From contig FR890815.1 in NCBI GenBank assembly GCA_000433035.1, positions 171,305 through 235,304 on the forward strand: a stretch of DNA of 64,000 nt. Direction: 5' to 3'. The stretch is from Staphylococcus sp. CAG:324 (lineage in GTDB: Bacteria; Bacillota_I; Bacilli_A; ML615J-28; CAG-313). The notes below the pieces were generated by a model. It was not told the origin of the DNA. It ran no database searches and saw nothing but the letters and a program-made list of their open reading frames with translations. The translations under genes and the position numbers were made by a program. Below are positions 1 to 8,011 of the stretch, piece after piece (position 1 is the stretch's first letter; each line of letters opens with the position of its first letter).

Positions 1-1
1 A

Positions 2-121
2 CAAATTGTAGATCCAAGTCATACAATTTATCAAGGTGATTATTTATGCTTATATTATAATGGTATGGCTATCACTCTTGGTTATAATGATGCAGGTGAA
101 ATTTATAATTTAGAGGCATAA
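2..121 (+). CDS. C-terminal end of an unidentified protein (partial)
   Basis: The open frame enters from the left edge and stops at TAA 119-121, giving about 39 residues that end in YNDAGEIYNLEA. A strong terminator follows immediately, which fits the end of a real gene. Too little is left to assign a family; the start lies outside the window. Confidence 0.6.
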   Translation, partial: QIVDPSHTIYQGDYLCLYYNGMAITLGYNDAGEIYNLEA

Positions 122-130
122 TTAAAATAA

Positions 131-192
131 AAGGTTCTTCAAATGAACTTGTCTAGTTGAATCAAACTAGTTCATTTAGAAGAACTTTTTTA
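131..192 (+). terminator. Rho-independent terminator
   Basis: A long imperfect stem pairs AAGGTTCTTCAAATGAAC with GTTCATTTAGAAGAACTT and is followed by a run of T. It closes the partial gene to its left. Confidence 0.85.
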
Positions 193-284
193 TTTGATAA
201 AATAAATAATGTGTACTAAAATTTAGTAGATTAATATAAATTTATACTAAAATGTGCTATAATAATAGTATAAAGATAAATAGG

Positions 285-440
285 CTTTGGTATAATTCCT
301 ATAGGATTGCATATATCAATAGGTATTGAATATGAGAAAAGTCTAAACAAGATAGAGAGATTACAATTCATCAGCTTAAAGTAATAGATGATTAATATGA
401 GTCATAGAAGTTATCTTAGGGCTCTATCTGTCTATGCAAC
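285..440 (+). promoter_or_regulatory. Promoter and structured 5' leader upstream of the XRE gene
   Basis: An extended -10 (TGGTATAATT, -10 at 291-296) is followed by hairpin TCAAT/ATTGA (316-329) and a long-range pairing GATAGAG (351-357) with CTCTATC (422-428). The same TGGTATAATT start followed by an AATAGGTAT-type hairpin occurs upstream of other genes in this array (about 3871 and 7814). The rest of 193-650 is AT-rich non-coding leader ending in an AAAGGAG site. Structure inferred by eye. Confidence 0.4.
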
Positions 441-650
441 TTTTAGAATTGAAACTATTAAATATAAAATATTACGCAACATACATATATAAAATTTTAT
501 TTGATAAACTAATTTTATAGTCAAATATTGGTTGATATTATCAATTTTACCTCCATTGTTTTAAAAAAATATTTGAATTATAATGTTTATGTAAATTAAT
601 TTACATAGTGAATGGCCAATCACATAAGATTATAAAGGAGATTAAATATT

Positions 651-1484
651 ATGAATATAGGAACTAAAATAAAAGAGTTAAGAAATCATAATAAAATAAC
701 ACAAGAAGACTTAGCTAAAACATTATGCATTTCTACACAAGCCGTGAGTAAGTGGGAAAATGGAGGATCACCAGATTTAGAATTAATACCTGCTATTGCA
801 AAATATTTCAAAGTTTCAACTGATTATTTATTTGATATTGAAGATTATGAACTAACTAATATTGAAAATAAATTATTTAAATATATAACAAGTTTTAACT
901 TAAATGAAAGAATACAACAAGTTTATAGATTAGGTTTTATTATGTCTATTGCAACTCGTGGGGAAGAAATAATAGATTTAGATAAATTTAAAGAAGAAAT
1001 TACAAATGATGATCTATTTTCTACTGTAGTAAGTGAAGATGGAATCATTATTACTTCTTTAGCACAAAACAATAAAGTATTTACTGTCATTCCAAAAGAT
1101 AATAAATCAAATTATTTAAAAATGTTAGAAAGCAAAGAAAAACAAATGTTATTTTGTAAATATTTAAGTGATAATATATTTTATGATTCATTAGTTTTCT
1201 TGTATAGTAGAAGCAGAACTAGTGGTAGTTTTACTGAAAAATTATTGTGTGATAATTTAAATGTTACATTAGAAGAAGCAAAAGATATTCTAGAGAAGAT
1301 GAAAGAATTTAAGATTGTAAGTTGTACAATGACGCCAATTGATGATACAGAGGTGAAATTATATTCAGTATTACAAAATCCTCATATTGTAAGCTTGATT
1401 CAATTACTAGATATGGTTTCAAATAGACCTAATAATTATTGTCATTATTATGGAGGTCCAACTAATTATTTTGAAAAGAAATAA
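651..1484 (+). CDS. XRE-family transcriptional regulator, 277 aa
   Basis: Residues 1-65 form a helix-turn-helix of the XRE/Cro type (IKELRNHNKITQEDLAKTL, then TQAVSKWENG and a DYLFD end), the form found in many Firmicutes regulators. The remaining 210 residues are a separate domain. Part of it (about 185-240) looks like a winged-helix stretch; it may be an effector or oligomerisation domain that I cannot name. The start has an AAAGGAG site 13 bases upstream. It is a lone gene with its own leader and terminator, probably a DNA-binding repressor. Its targets are unknown. Confidence 0.85.
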   Translation: MNIGTKIKELRNHNKITQEDLAKTLCISTQAVSKWENGGSPDLELIPAIAKYFKVSTDYLFDIEDYELTNIENKLFKYITSFNLNERIQQVYRLGFIMSIATRGEEIIDLDKFKEEITNDDLFSTVVSEDGIIITSLAQNNKVFTVIPKDNKSNYLKMLESKEKQMLFCKYLSDNIFYDSLVFLYSRSRTSGSFTEKLLCDNLNVTLEEAKDILEKMKEFKIVSCTMTPIDDTEVKLYSVLQNPHIVSLIQLLDMVSNRPNNYCHYYGGPTNYFEKK

Positions 1485-1501
1485 ATATATTATAAACATT
1501 T

Positions 1502-1527
1502 TGGTGCTAGAAAACGGCACCTTTTTC
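1502..1527 (+). terminator. Rho-independent terminator after XRE gene
   Basis: GGTGC (1503-1507) pairs with GCACC (1517-1521) and a T-run follows. Confidence 0.7.
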
Positions 1528-1532
1528 AATTT

Positions 1533-1600
1533 GTGGACCGATTGTAGAGCCAGTAGCAGTTCTTTAAATACAAAACGAACACAAACTAGAGTTTCAACCT
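1533..1600. repeat. Short array repeat (GTGGAC type)
   Basis: It begins GTGGACCGATTGTAGAGCC and matches the repeat at 28961-29020 (GTGGAC, then AGAACCTGTATCAGTGCTTTA) in order and wording. At both places it sits just after a terminator and just before a long GACAAATT-type repeat. Its right arm is degenerate here. Confidence 0.45.
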
Positions 1601-1644
1601 TTTTGATGCTGTTGGCGATTTTTAAAGAACATGATAAAAATTAA

Positions 1645-1728
1645 GACATATTAAAGTTTCAACTTATAAAAAATACTATTAAATATACCTTTGTGACACG
1701 CAACCAACATTGAATGTCACTTTTATCT
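1645..1728. repeat. Array repeat (attC-like or MITE-like inverted repeat), copy 1
   Basis: This is a degenerate copy of the family: GACATATT, then GTTTCAAC, a central part reading CTATTAAATATACCTTTGTG, ACACGCAACCAACATTGAAT and a weak right end TATCTC. The central part is nearly identical to the copies at 5316 and 29071. Confidence 0.7.
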
Positions 1729-1814
1729 CAAAGAATTTAGACCAAAATTATAGAAAATAACCAAAAAATATAGCCTTTTTAATTGATTTAATAGGATTTT
1801 AAAGCAAAAAGGGG

Positions 1815-1945
1815 TATAATATATTTGTCTATAAAAGATGACTTTTATATTGTTTAAAGGGGCTTACGGGTACCACTTTCTGATGAATGAACAAAAAAGT
1901 TAGTTAGACATATCAAAATTAAACGGACAAATAGATAAATAGGAA
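1815..1945 (+). promoter_or_regulatory. Promoter and hairpin leader
   Basis: GGGTATAATA (-10 at 1815-1820) is followed by a perfect hairpin TATAAAAG (1830-1837) / CTTTTATA (1842-1849) and a G-rich stretch (AAAGGGGCTTACGGGTACCAC). It lies between the array repeat and the next gene, as in the other units. The stretch 1485-1960 holds only this, the repeats and a terminator. Confidence 0.4.
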
Positions 1946-1960
1946 AGGCGTGATAATATT

Positions 1961-2592
1961 ATGAATAAAAGAAAAATTATTGCCGTACTTGGAATTATAA
2001 GTATATTAATTGGCTTTTTTCTTGCTGCATATTACAATTTGATTTTAATAAACCATGAAGGTCCAATGGATTTATGGGCTATACTATTATTATGCATTCC
2101 AGTGGGTGTACTTATTTTATTTATTATTTTAGAGTTATTATTTCCAACAGATTCTTTTATTAGAGATAATAAAAGAATAGATGTAATATCATTCGTCTTT
2201 ATAATACTGTTTTTCCAATTATTCTTGTTTTAGCTCTATTTTCTGCTCAAAGATATAATGTTAAAAAGAGACTAAAATTTCTAAAACAATATGGGTTTAA
2301 AGTTGAAGTAAATAAAAATTTATACACTTATAAATTAGATAATATTTATATTTTTATTAATCAAGATGATAATTATAAAATTAGTAATGATAATGGTAAA
2401 ACATATATTAATATTCATGAATGCAAAATAGGCGAAGAATTTGATAAATATAGAATAAAAGATGCATTAATTAGGTATCAATGCGCTCATTTTGTAGATA
2501 AACAAAGAGGAGATGCACCTGATACTTTAGAATTTGTGATAATCTTTTTAAAAAAGAATATTGACGAAATAATAAAATATAAAAATAAATAG
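1961..2592 (+). pseudogene. Membrane protein gene with a frameshift
   Basis: The first part (90 codons) encodes two or three hydrophobic segments starting MNKRKIIAVLGIISILIGFF and stops at 2231-2233. The neighbouring frame continues the membrane segment as FPIILVLALFSAQ and runs for about 120 more codons to TAG 2590-2592. That second part is a soluble, coding-like domain (for example KRLKFLKQYGFKVEV). Adding one T to the T5 run at 2210-2214 would join the two into one protein of about 210 aa. It is therefore a frameshifted gene, a phase-variable tract or a sequencing error. Family not recognised. Confidence 0.7.
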
Positions 2593-2672
2593 TAATGTTA
2601 GTCCAGAATATAATACTAATCCTTTCATCAATTTAGGGAGAATTATTACATTTTATCGGAATAAATGGCAAA

Positions 2673-2741
2673 TATCGGCAATTTAAATAACAAAATTTAA
2701 TAACAATATTGCTTGTTTATTTTGCCGATATATGATATAAT
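2673..2741 (+). promoter_or_regulatory. Promoter with paired operator half-sites for the Fic gene
   Basis: The promoter is TTGTTT (2713-2718), a 17-bp spacer and TATAAT (2736-2741). An exact inverted repeat, TATCGGCAA (2673-2681) and TTGCCGATA (2722-2730), has its second arm inside the promoter spacer; a third partial TATCGG lies at 2654-2659. The downstream protein carries an N-terminal HTH, so autoregulation at these sites is a reasonable inference. Confidence 0.6.
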
Positions 2742-2758
2742 ATTACAAGGTGATAAAA

Positions 2759-3652
2759 ATGAAATACTTATCTACAACTGAAATAGCAACTTTATGGGGA
2801 ATTTCTGAAAGAAGTGTAAGGGATTATTGTAATAAAGGAAGAGTTATTGGTGCAATCTTAGAAGGCAAAACTTGGAGAATACCAAAAGATGCAACAATGC
2901 CAAAAAGACAAAAAAGAACATCTAATAAATCAAGAACTTTATTAGATATGTTAAAAGAAGAGAAAGATAGTAAATTAAAAGGTGGAATATATCATAAACT
3001 TCAAATTGAAATGACATATAATTCAAATCATATTGAAGGAAGTAAACTTACTCACGATCAAACAAGATTGATTTTTGAAACCAAAACAATCGGCATTCAT
3101 GATGAAGCTATTAAAGTAGATGATATTATTGAAACAACTAATCATTTTAGATGTATTGATTTAGCTATTACATCAGCTAAAACGAAATTAACAGAATCAT
3201 TAATTAAACAGTTTCATTACACTTTAAAAAATAATACAAGTGATCAAGAAAAAACTTGGTTTAGAGTTGGTGATTATAAACTACTTGTTAATGAAGTTGG
3301 AGGACTTGATACATGTCCACCTGAAAAGGTAAAAGAAAGATTAGTTACACTTTTAAATGATTACAATTCAAAGAATAATATTACTATTTATGATATTATA
3401 GAATTTCATTATGAGTTTGAAAGAATCCACCCTTTTCAAGATGGTAATGGTAGAGTTGGTAGACTAATTATTTTAAAAGAATGCTTAAAACATAATATAG
3501 TTCCATTTATTATTACAGAACAAATTAAAGATTTCTATTATCGTGGTTTAAAAAATTATAAATATGAAAAAGGCTATTTAAATGATACTTGTTTGTCAGG
3601 GCAGGATATTGTTAAGTCATATTTAGATTATTTTAAAATAGAATATAAATAA
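2759..3652 (+). CDS. Fic-domain protein with N-terminal HTH, 297 aa
   Basis: Residues 1-45 are an excisionase/MerR-like helix-turn-helix (YLSTTEIATLWGISERSVRD). The Fic domain carries the catalytic motif HPFQDGNGRVGR, with His, the anion-binding GNG and Arg all intact. An upstream NSNHIEGSKL fits the inhibitory helix (S/T)xxxE(G/N), so this should be an auto-inhibited adenylyltransferase. Fic enzymes transfer AMP to protein hydroxyls; the target is unknown. ATG 2759 is preferred to GTG 2750 because AAGGTG (2747-2752) is its ribosome site. An isolated HTH-Fic gene can act as a regulator or as part of a toxin system; no separate antitoxin is seen. Confidence 0.9.
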   Translation: MKYLSTTEIATLWGISERSVRDYCNKGRVIGAILEGKTWRIPKDATMPKRQKRTSNKSRTLLDMLKEEKDSKLKGGIYHKLQIEMTYNSNHIEGSKLTHDQTRLIFETKTIGIHDEAIKVDDIIETTNHFRCIDLAITSAKTKLTESLIKQFHYTLKNNTSDQEKTWFRVGDYKLLVNEVGGLDTCPPEKVKERLVTLLNDYNSKNNITIYDIIEFHYEFERIHPFQDGNGRVGRLIILKECLKHNIVPFIITEQIKDFYYRGLKNYKYEKGYLNDTCLSGQDIVKSYLDYFKIEYK

Positions 3653-3657
3653 TACTA

Positions 3658-3683
3658 AGGCGAGTGATTGACTCGCTTTTTAT
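3658..3683 (+). terminator. Terminator after fic
   Basis: GCGAGT (3660-3665) pairs with ACTCGC (3671-3676), followed by TTTTT. Confidence 0.8.
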
Positions 3684-3691
3684 ATGAAAAA

Positions 3692-3774
3692 GGGCAAATG
3701 CGATTTACAACTTCCGAAAAAAGGATGAAAAGGACGTTTGGTCCACGCAACCAACGTTGAAACTGTTGTTTGTC
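3692..3774. repeat. Array repeat, copy 2
   Basis: It starts GGCAAAT, has inner TTTACAAC, then the conserved TCCACGCAACCAACGTTGAAA and ends TTGTTTGTC. The arms fold back on each other. The central part differs from the other copies. It lies between two terminators. Confidence 0.65.
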
Positions 3775-3795
3775 TCGAACGTAGATAATTAAATA

Positions 3796-3838
3796 AAGCC
3801 AATATTTAGGTATTATACCCTATTTATTGGCTTTTTTG
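3796..3838 (+). terminator. Rho-independent terminator
   Basis: AAGCCAATA (3796-3804) pairs with TATTGGCTT (3825-3833) and a T-run follows. It lies downstream of the repeat, so it would insulate the next unit. Confidence 0.75.
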
Positions 3839-3865
3839 TTATATTACTTTTAAATACTTAAACAA

Positions 3866-3935
3866 AATGGTATAATTATATAAAGAACTTTTCTCTTGCA
3901 CGATGTAGGTTGAATGTACATAAAGAGTGTGTAAT
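3866..3935 (+). promoter_or_regulatory. Promoter and hairpin leader
   Basis: ATGGTATAATT (-10 at 3871-3876) is followed by a two-part hairpin: CTCTT (3893-3897) / AAGAG (3923-3927) outside and ATGTA (3903-3907) / TACAT (3917-3921) inside, with GGTTGAA in the loop. It resembles the leaders at 7814 and 11703 in position and in the loop sequence GTTGAA. The gene start is about 100 bases further on. Confidence 0.45.
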
Positions 3936-4041
3936 AGTAAACACATGAGGTTAGAATTAAATATCAAAAATAATGGGGATTAACTTTTTACAGATATAAA
4001 TAATTGTATTTTGTGTGTGATTTTTTGTTAAGGAGGTAATT

Positions 4042-5265
4042 ATGAAAAAAATAGTTAAACATGTAAAAAGGCTGCCATTAACTATACATGTTTGTTTCGC
4101 AATATATGGAATAATATTTTTTCTTTTCTCGTCTATGGTTTTACTTACTGGTATTAAATATAAGAATAGTGAAAATTTAGTTTTTACAAATATTGTTACA
4201 AATATTTATACTCTTTCTGATTATGATAAAAAGACATTTATAGAATTAAAGGATACAGAATATAGATTTAAAATTAATGATAGTGATTATCAACATGTTT
4301 CTAATTTGATTGAAATTGGAGATGAAATTACAATTGTTACTTATGAAAAAACATTTAGAAATAAACACCTTGTAGTTTTTCAAATTATAAAAGATGAAAA
4401 TATTTTATTAGATGTTCAAGAAAAACATTTTACTACTGACTTTAAAGTCTTTAACTGGCTATTTATTGTTACAGTTATTTTATTTATTGTTTCTTTGATC
4501 TTTTTAAGGTTGTATAAAAAACCCAAAATAGTAAATTATGATTATATTGATTATACAATTAGAAATATTAATTACCAATCCTTTAAACCAAATTACAAAA
4601 TAACACAGCAAATAAAAGGACTTATTGCTATTGGAATATACATAATCACTCTTATACCATTACTTATTGTACTTGGGATAGCTTCAGAAAAATATGAAGA
4701 TATTGGATATATTTATAAATATGTTGGAATATCAATTTTTGTACTTTCAACAATTATTATGTTTTTGTATGCTATGCCAATACCATATAAAAAGCGTGTC
4801 AAAATTTATTTAAATGATTATTTGAATTATTTAAATGGAATAGGTAGTACAGTATTTAATTCATATATTCAAATATCAAAAGTTGGAATAAAATATTTAT
4901 CCTATGATGATTTTGAATGTGAAGATAATTATGACTATGATGACTTTGGTGAAGAAAGTTTAGAAGGCTTATTTCCCAAAAAAGATCTAAACTTATATAC
5001 AGTTGTTAAAATTTCTAATAATTATAATTATGTAAATATATTTATTTGTTCTAATTTACCAGAACAATATAATAATGAATATACGTGCGATTTTGTTATT
5101 CCGTTAACATTTGAAGTTTTAAAAGAACTAAAAGAAAATGAATATGATGTTAAAAATTTAGAATATGTTTTAGATAATCTACAAAATATTGTCGAAAAGA
5201 ATACAAGATTATTTAAGACAGTTATAATTAGCAACTTTAACAATAATGATTACTCTATTAATTAA
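4042..5265 (+). CDS. Membrane protein of unknown function, 407 aa
   Basis: Four hydrophobic segments are visible at about residues 15-37, 137-157, 190-213 and 225-246. The stretch 40-130 between the first two is a soluble domain rich in beta-type sequence (IVTNIYTLSDYDKKTFIELK). The C-terminal 160 residues are soluble with an acidic patch (YDDFECEDNYDYDDFGEE). I do not recognise the family. The ribosome site AAGGAGG is ideally placed. It forms a single-gene unit between two array repeats. A role as a cargo or immunity membrane protein is only a guess. Confidence 0.75.
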   Translation: MKKIVKHVKRLPLTIHVCFAIYGIIFFLFSSMVLLTGIKYKNSENLVFTNIVTNIYTLSDYDKKTFIELKDTEYRFKINDSDYQHVSNLIEIGDEITIVTYEKTFRNKHLVVFQIIKDENILLDVQEKHFTTDFKVFNWLFIVTVILFIVSLIFLRLYKKPKIVNYDYIDYTIRNINYQSFKPNYKITQQIKGLIAIGIYIITLIPLLIVLGIASEKYEDIGYIYKYVGISIFVLSTIIMFLYAMPIPYKKRVKIYLNDYLNYLNGIGSTVFNSYIQISKVGIKYLSYDDFECEDNYDYDDFGEESLEGLFPKKDLNLYTVVKISNNYNYVNIFICSNLPEQYNNEYTCDFVIPLTFEVLKELKENEYDVKNLEYVLDNLQNIVEKNTRLFKTVIISNFNNNDYSIN

Positions 5266-5277
5266 CAGAATATAATT

Positions 5278-5311
5278 GCTTTAGTTTGTGAATTCTAAAG
5301 CGATTTTTTAT
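5278..5311 (+). terminator. Terminator after membrane protein gene
   Basis: GCTTTAG (5278-5284) pairs with CTAAAGC (5295-5301), followed by a T-run. Confidence 0.75.
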
Positions 5312-5315
5312 TGTA

Positions 5316-5398
5316 GACAAATTAAAGTTTCAACCTATCAAAAATACTATTAAATATACCTTTGTGACACGCAACCAACGTTGTATGTTGAATTTGTC
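5316..5398. repeat. Array repeat, copy 3 (reference copy)
   Basis: This is the clearest 83-bp copy: GACAAATT (5316-5323), GTTTCAAC, the central CTATTAAATATACCTTTGTG, CACGCAACCAACGTTGTATG and the closing TTGAATTTGTC ending at 5398. The outer 8 bp are exact inverted repeats, and the inner TTCAAC pairs with GTTG/GTTGAA. Confidence 0.8.
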
Positions 5399-5594
5399 TA
5401 TAATGATACAATCTAATAAAAACATTTATAAAACAAATCGCTTGCTGAATAATATTTAATAATATTTATAATTGTTTATAAATTAATTTAAAGTGGTATC
5501 ATTTTTAATAATAGTTATATAATATTATAAATTAGTCTAATGTGAATAATCTTATGCAAATTTGAATTATAAAATGTTTACTTAAAATTAAAAA

Positions 5595-5684
5595 TATTGC
5601 TCACTTAAATAATAAAATATTGCTCAGTTAAATCTGTAAATATTGCTCACTTAGCTTGACTGAATTATAAGATTATGATATACT
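5595..5684 (+). promoter_or_regulatory. Three 13-bp direct repeats upstream of a sigma-A promoter
   Basis: TATTGCTCACTTA occurs at 5595-5607, 5618-5630 (one mismatch) and 5641-5653, with an even 23-bp period. The promoter follows at once: TTGACT (5656-5661), 17 bp, TATACT (5679-5684). The layout looks like an operator array for the ATPase gene at 5708. The regulator is unknown. The rest of 5399-5590 is AT-rich with no gene. Confidence 0.6.
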
Positions 5685-5707
5685 ATAGAAAAGTAAAGGA
5701 GTTAATT

Positions 5708-6997
5708 ATGAGTATATTAACTGATAAATCCAAATACAAAAAAAGAATAATTGATAAAACAATTGAAGATTATTTAAAAGTAAGTGGAGCTATTTGTGTC
5801 GAAGGCCCGAAATGGTGTGGTAAGACATGGGCATCTGCGTTTCATTCAAATAGTGAGTTTCTAGTCGGAGATCCAGCTAATAATTTTAATAATAGAAAAA
5901 TTGCTGAATTAAATCCAGCCTTAATCTTACAAGGTGGTGCTCCTAGATTAATTGATGAATGGCAAGAAGTACCATCTATTTGGGATGCAACAAGAGCAGA
6001 AGTTGATAAGCGTCACGAAAAAGGGCAATTAATATTAACAGGTTCATCTACGCCAAAGAAAAAAGGTATCATGCATAGTGGAAGTGGAAGAATTATTAAA
6101 ATTAGAATGAATACAATGTCATTATATGAGTCAGATGATTCAACAGGAAATATTAGTTTATTTGACTTATGCAATGGTGTTTTTGAAGATCAGCTATTAG
6201 AAGAAGTTTCATTAGAAAAACTTGCTAATTTAATTGTTCGCGGTGGATGGCCTGAAAATATAAGTGCACCAGATAATCTTCTTCATTTAATGCCAAGAGC
6301 ATATATGGATAATATAATAGAAGAAGATTTACAAAAAGTTGATGATGAAATAGAGTATGATGCTCATAAAGTGAAATTATTATTAAAATCTCTAGCGAGA
6401 AATGAATCTACGACAGTTTCAGCATCAGCATTATTAAAGGATATTATAGAACAAGATCATGAATCGATGAGTAGAAATACTATTGCTAAGTATTTAGAAG
6501 TGCTTGGTCGCATGTTTTTATTCAACAATCAACTACCATTCTCACCTAATATTCGTTCATCGTTAAGAGTAAAACAATCTGAAAAAAGACATTTTGCAGA
6601 TCCTGCAATGGCTTGTGCATTATTAAATCTAACAAAAGATAAACTAATAGGTGATTTAAATACATTTGGTTTTCTATTTGAGGCTTTAGTCGAAAGAGAC
6701 TTGTCTATTTATGCTCAGTCTTTTGGTGGTAAACTATTCCATTATCAAGACTACAAAAATAATGAAATTGATGCAGTAATAGAATTAGAAACTGGTGATT
6801 GGTGTGCTTTTGAAATTAAAATGGGTGCTAAAAAAATAGATGAAGGTGCAGACAATTTAATTAAAGTTTGTAATGATATAGTATCTAACGGTGGGAAAGC
6901 TCCTAAAGTTATGTGTGTAATATGTGGATTATCTAATGCTGCATATAAAAGAAATGACGGAGTTTATGTTGTTCCAATAACTGCACTTAAAAATTAA
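5708..6997 (+). CDS. AAA ATPase with C-terminal DUF4143 domain, 429 aa
   Basis: This is the COG1373 type: Walker A EGPKWCGKTWAS at about residue 33, Walker B RLIDEWQEVP near 75, sensor-like LILTGSS near 107, then the winged-helix/DUF4143 part. The end NNEIDAVIELETGDWCAFEIKMG has the spacing of a PD-(D/E)xK nuclease core. The start is ATG 5708 with AAAGGAG at 5695-5701; an earlier ATG at 5675 would lie within the promoter -10. The biological role of this family is not established, although it is frequent in mobile and defence loci. Thirteen bases separate it from the GNAT gene. Confidence 0.9.
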   Translation: MSILTDKSKYKKRIIDKTIEDYLKVSGAICVEGPKWCGKTWASAFHSNSEFLVGDPANNFNNRKIAELNPALILQGGAPRLIDEWQEVPSIWDATRAEVDKRHEKGQLILTGSSTPKKKGIMHSGSGRIIKIRMNTMSLYESDDSTGNISLFDLCNGVFEDQLLEEVSLEKLANLIVRGGWPENISAPDNLLHLMPRAYMDNIIEEDLQKVDDEIEYDAHKVKLLLKSLARNESTTVSASALLKDIIEQDHESMSRNTIAKYLEVLGRMFLFNNQLPFSPNIRSSLRVKQSEKRHFADPAMACALLNLTKDKLIGDLNTFGFLFEALVERDLSIYAQSFGGKLFHYQDYKNNEIDAVIELETGDWCAFEIKMGAKKIDEGADNLIKVCNDIVSNGGKAPKVMCVICGLSNAAYKRNDGVYVVPITALKN

Positions 6998-7010
6998 AAG
7001 GACAAATATT

Positions 7011-7487
7011 ATGAAAATTGTTTATAAAAATGTAGATTCATCTTCTTTATCAATACTTGATCAATGGATTATTGATAAAAACTCTGATATGGTAAAGTTT
7101 GCAATGTTTGATTACTCATTTTCAAGTTATGATAAATTATTAAAAGAAGATAAAATTGACAGCGAAATTTACATTACTAAAGCAGTTTATGTTGATGATA
7201 TATTACTAGGATATTTAGCTTTATGTTACTTTAAAGAAAATGAAAAAAATACAATTAGCATAAATCTTATTGTTATTAATCCTAAATACCATAATAATGG
7301 TTATGGTAAATTAATTTTAAATGATTTGATAAAGAATAATAAAAAAATTATTAATATTGATGTAGATATATTCAATGCAACTATATCTATTACTAATATT
7401 TCTTCAATTAAACTTTTTGAGAGTTTAAATTTTACTAAAAAAGGAAATGTTAATGATAGTTTTCAAGATTATTGTTTAGAAAAATGA
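7011..7487 (+). CDS. GNAT-type N-acetyltransferase, 158 aa
   Basis: The pattern IVINPKYHNNGYGKLILNDLI matches GNAT motif A (acetyl-CoA pyrophosphate loop, here NNGYGK). The end SSIKLFESLNFTKKG matches motif B. Substrate unknown. It follows the DUF4143 ATPase by 13 bases with AAAAGGA as its ribosome site, so the two are probably co-transcribed. Length fits a single GNAT domain. An acetylating toxin role is possible but has no direct support. Confidence 0.8.
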   Translation: MKIVYKNVDSSSLSILDQWIIDKNSDMVKFAMFDYSFSSYDKLLKEDKIDSEIYITKAVYVDDILLGYLALCYFKENEKNTISINLIVINPKYHNNGYGKLILNDLIKNNKKIINIDVDIFNATISITNISSIKLFESLNFTKKGNVNDSFQDYCLEK

Positions 7488-7530
7488 ATAAATATATTTT
7501 AATATCTACTAAAAAAAACTATATATACAG

Positions 7531-7572
7531 AAAAGCTTGGTTACGATATCTTAATGTAATCAAGCTTTTTAA
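7531..7572 (+). terminator. Terminator after GNAT gene
   Basis: AAAAGCTTG (7531-7539) with GTTAC pairs with GTAAT and CAAGCTTTTT (7561-7570). Confidence 0.85.
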
Positions 7573-7618
7573 TATTGCTGGAGTTATATTGATTTTATAA
7601 GATATAAATCTAATTATG

Positions 7619-7726
7619 GACAAATTTATCTTTCAACGTCATAGACTTTTTTGCCATGCAACTATCAAAAAACAACCTTATTTAGACTTTATTGCCATGG
7701 GACGAACGTTGTATGTTGAATTTGTC
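7619..7726. repeat. Array repeat, copy 4, with internally duplicated centre
   Basis: The ends are GACAAATT (7619-7626) and AATTTGTC (7719-7726), with the inner CTTTCAACGTC and GAACGTTGTATG. The central TAGACTTTATTGCCATG is present twice (once with an extra T), making this copy 108 bp against 67 bp for its close relative at 9834. Confidence 0.8.
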
Positions 7727-7804
7727 TATTAGAAAATAGGGCTGTAATAGGCAATTATAATGGAAAAAGTACGCTATTTTATTGTATTTGTGTTAAAACT
7801 TGAC

Positions 7805-7895
7805 TTTTCATGGTATAATTAGAGATATAAGAAAATTACTGACTTTCAGTCATACGATAGGGGTTGAACGTTCAATTTTAATAGGTATGAGTGAA
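7805..7895 (+). promoter_or_regulatory. Promoter and conserved hairpin leader
   Basis: TGGTATAATT (-10 at 7814-7819) precedes a nested hairpin. The outer stem is TCATAC (7850-7855) / GTATGA (7885-7890); the inner is the palindrome TTGAACGTTCAA (7864-7875), with GATAGGGG before it and TTTTAATAG after. The leader at 11703-11759 has the same inner part and loop words but a different outer stem that still pairs (TTTGTCAT/ATGACAAA). That is compensatory change and supports a real RNA structure. Confidence 0.6.
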
Positions 7896-8011
7896 TGTGT
7901 AATTGATGTTCTTCTATAAGAATTATTAATTGTATATAATTTATATTTTATGTATAATGATATTGTAGCATTAGAATGAAATATCAAAATAAAAGGAGCA
8001 AGTAGTAAAAA

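Noticed and set aside
1450..1644. A 64-codon + strand ORF overlapping the XRE gene end and repeats
   Set aside because: It runs through the XRE 3' end, a terminator and the array repeat, with no ribosome site.
1645..1728. Calling the array repeats canonical attC sites
   Set aside because: Inner boxes fit GTTRRRY only on one side, outer arms are non-classical, and no integrase is in the window. I kept 'attC-like'.
1855..1885. T-box-like GGTACCAC in the leader
   Set aside because: The conserved T-box TGGNACCGCG and a specifier stem are missing.
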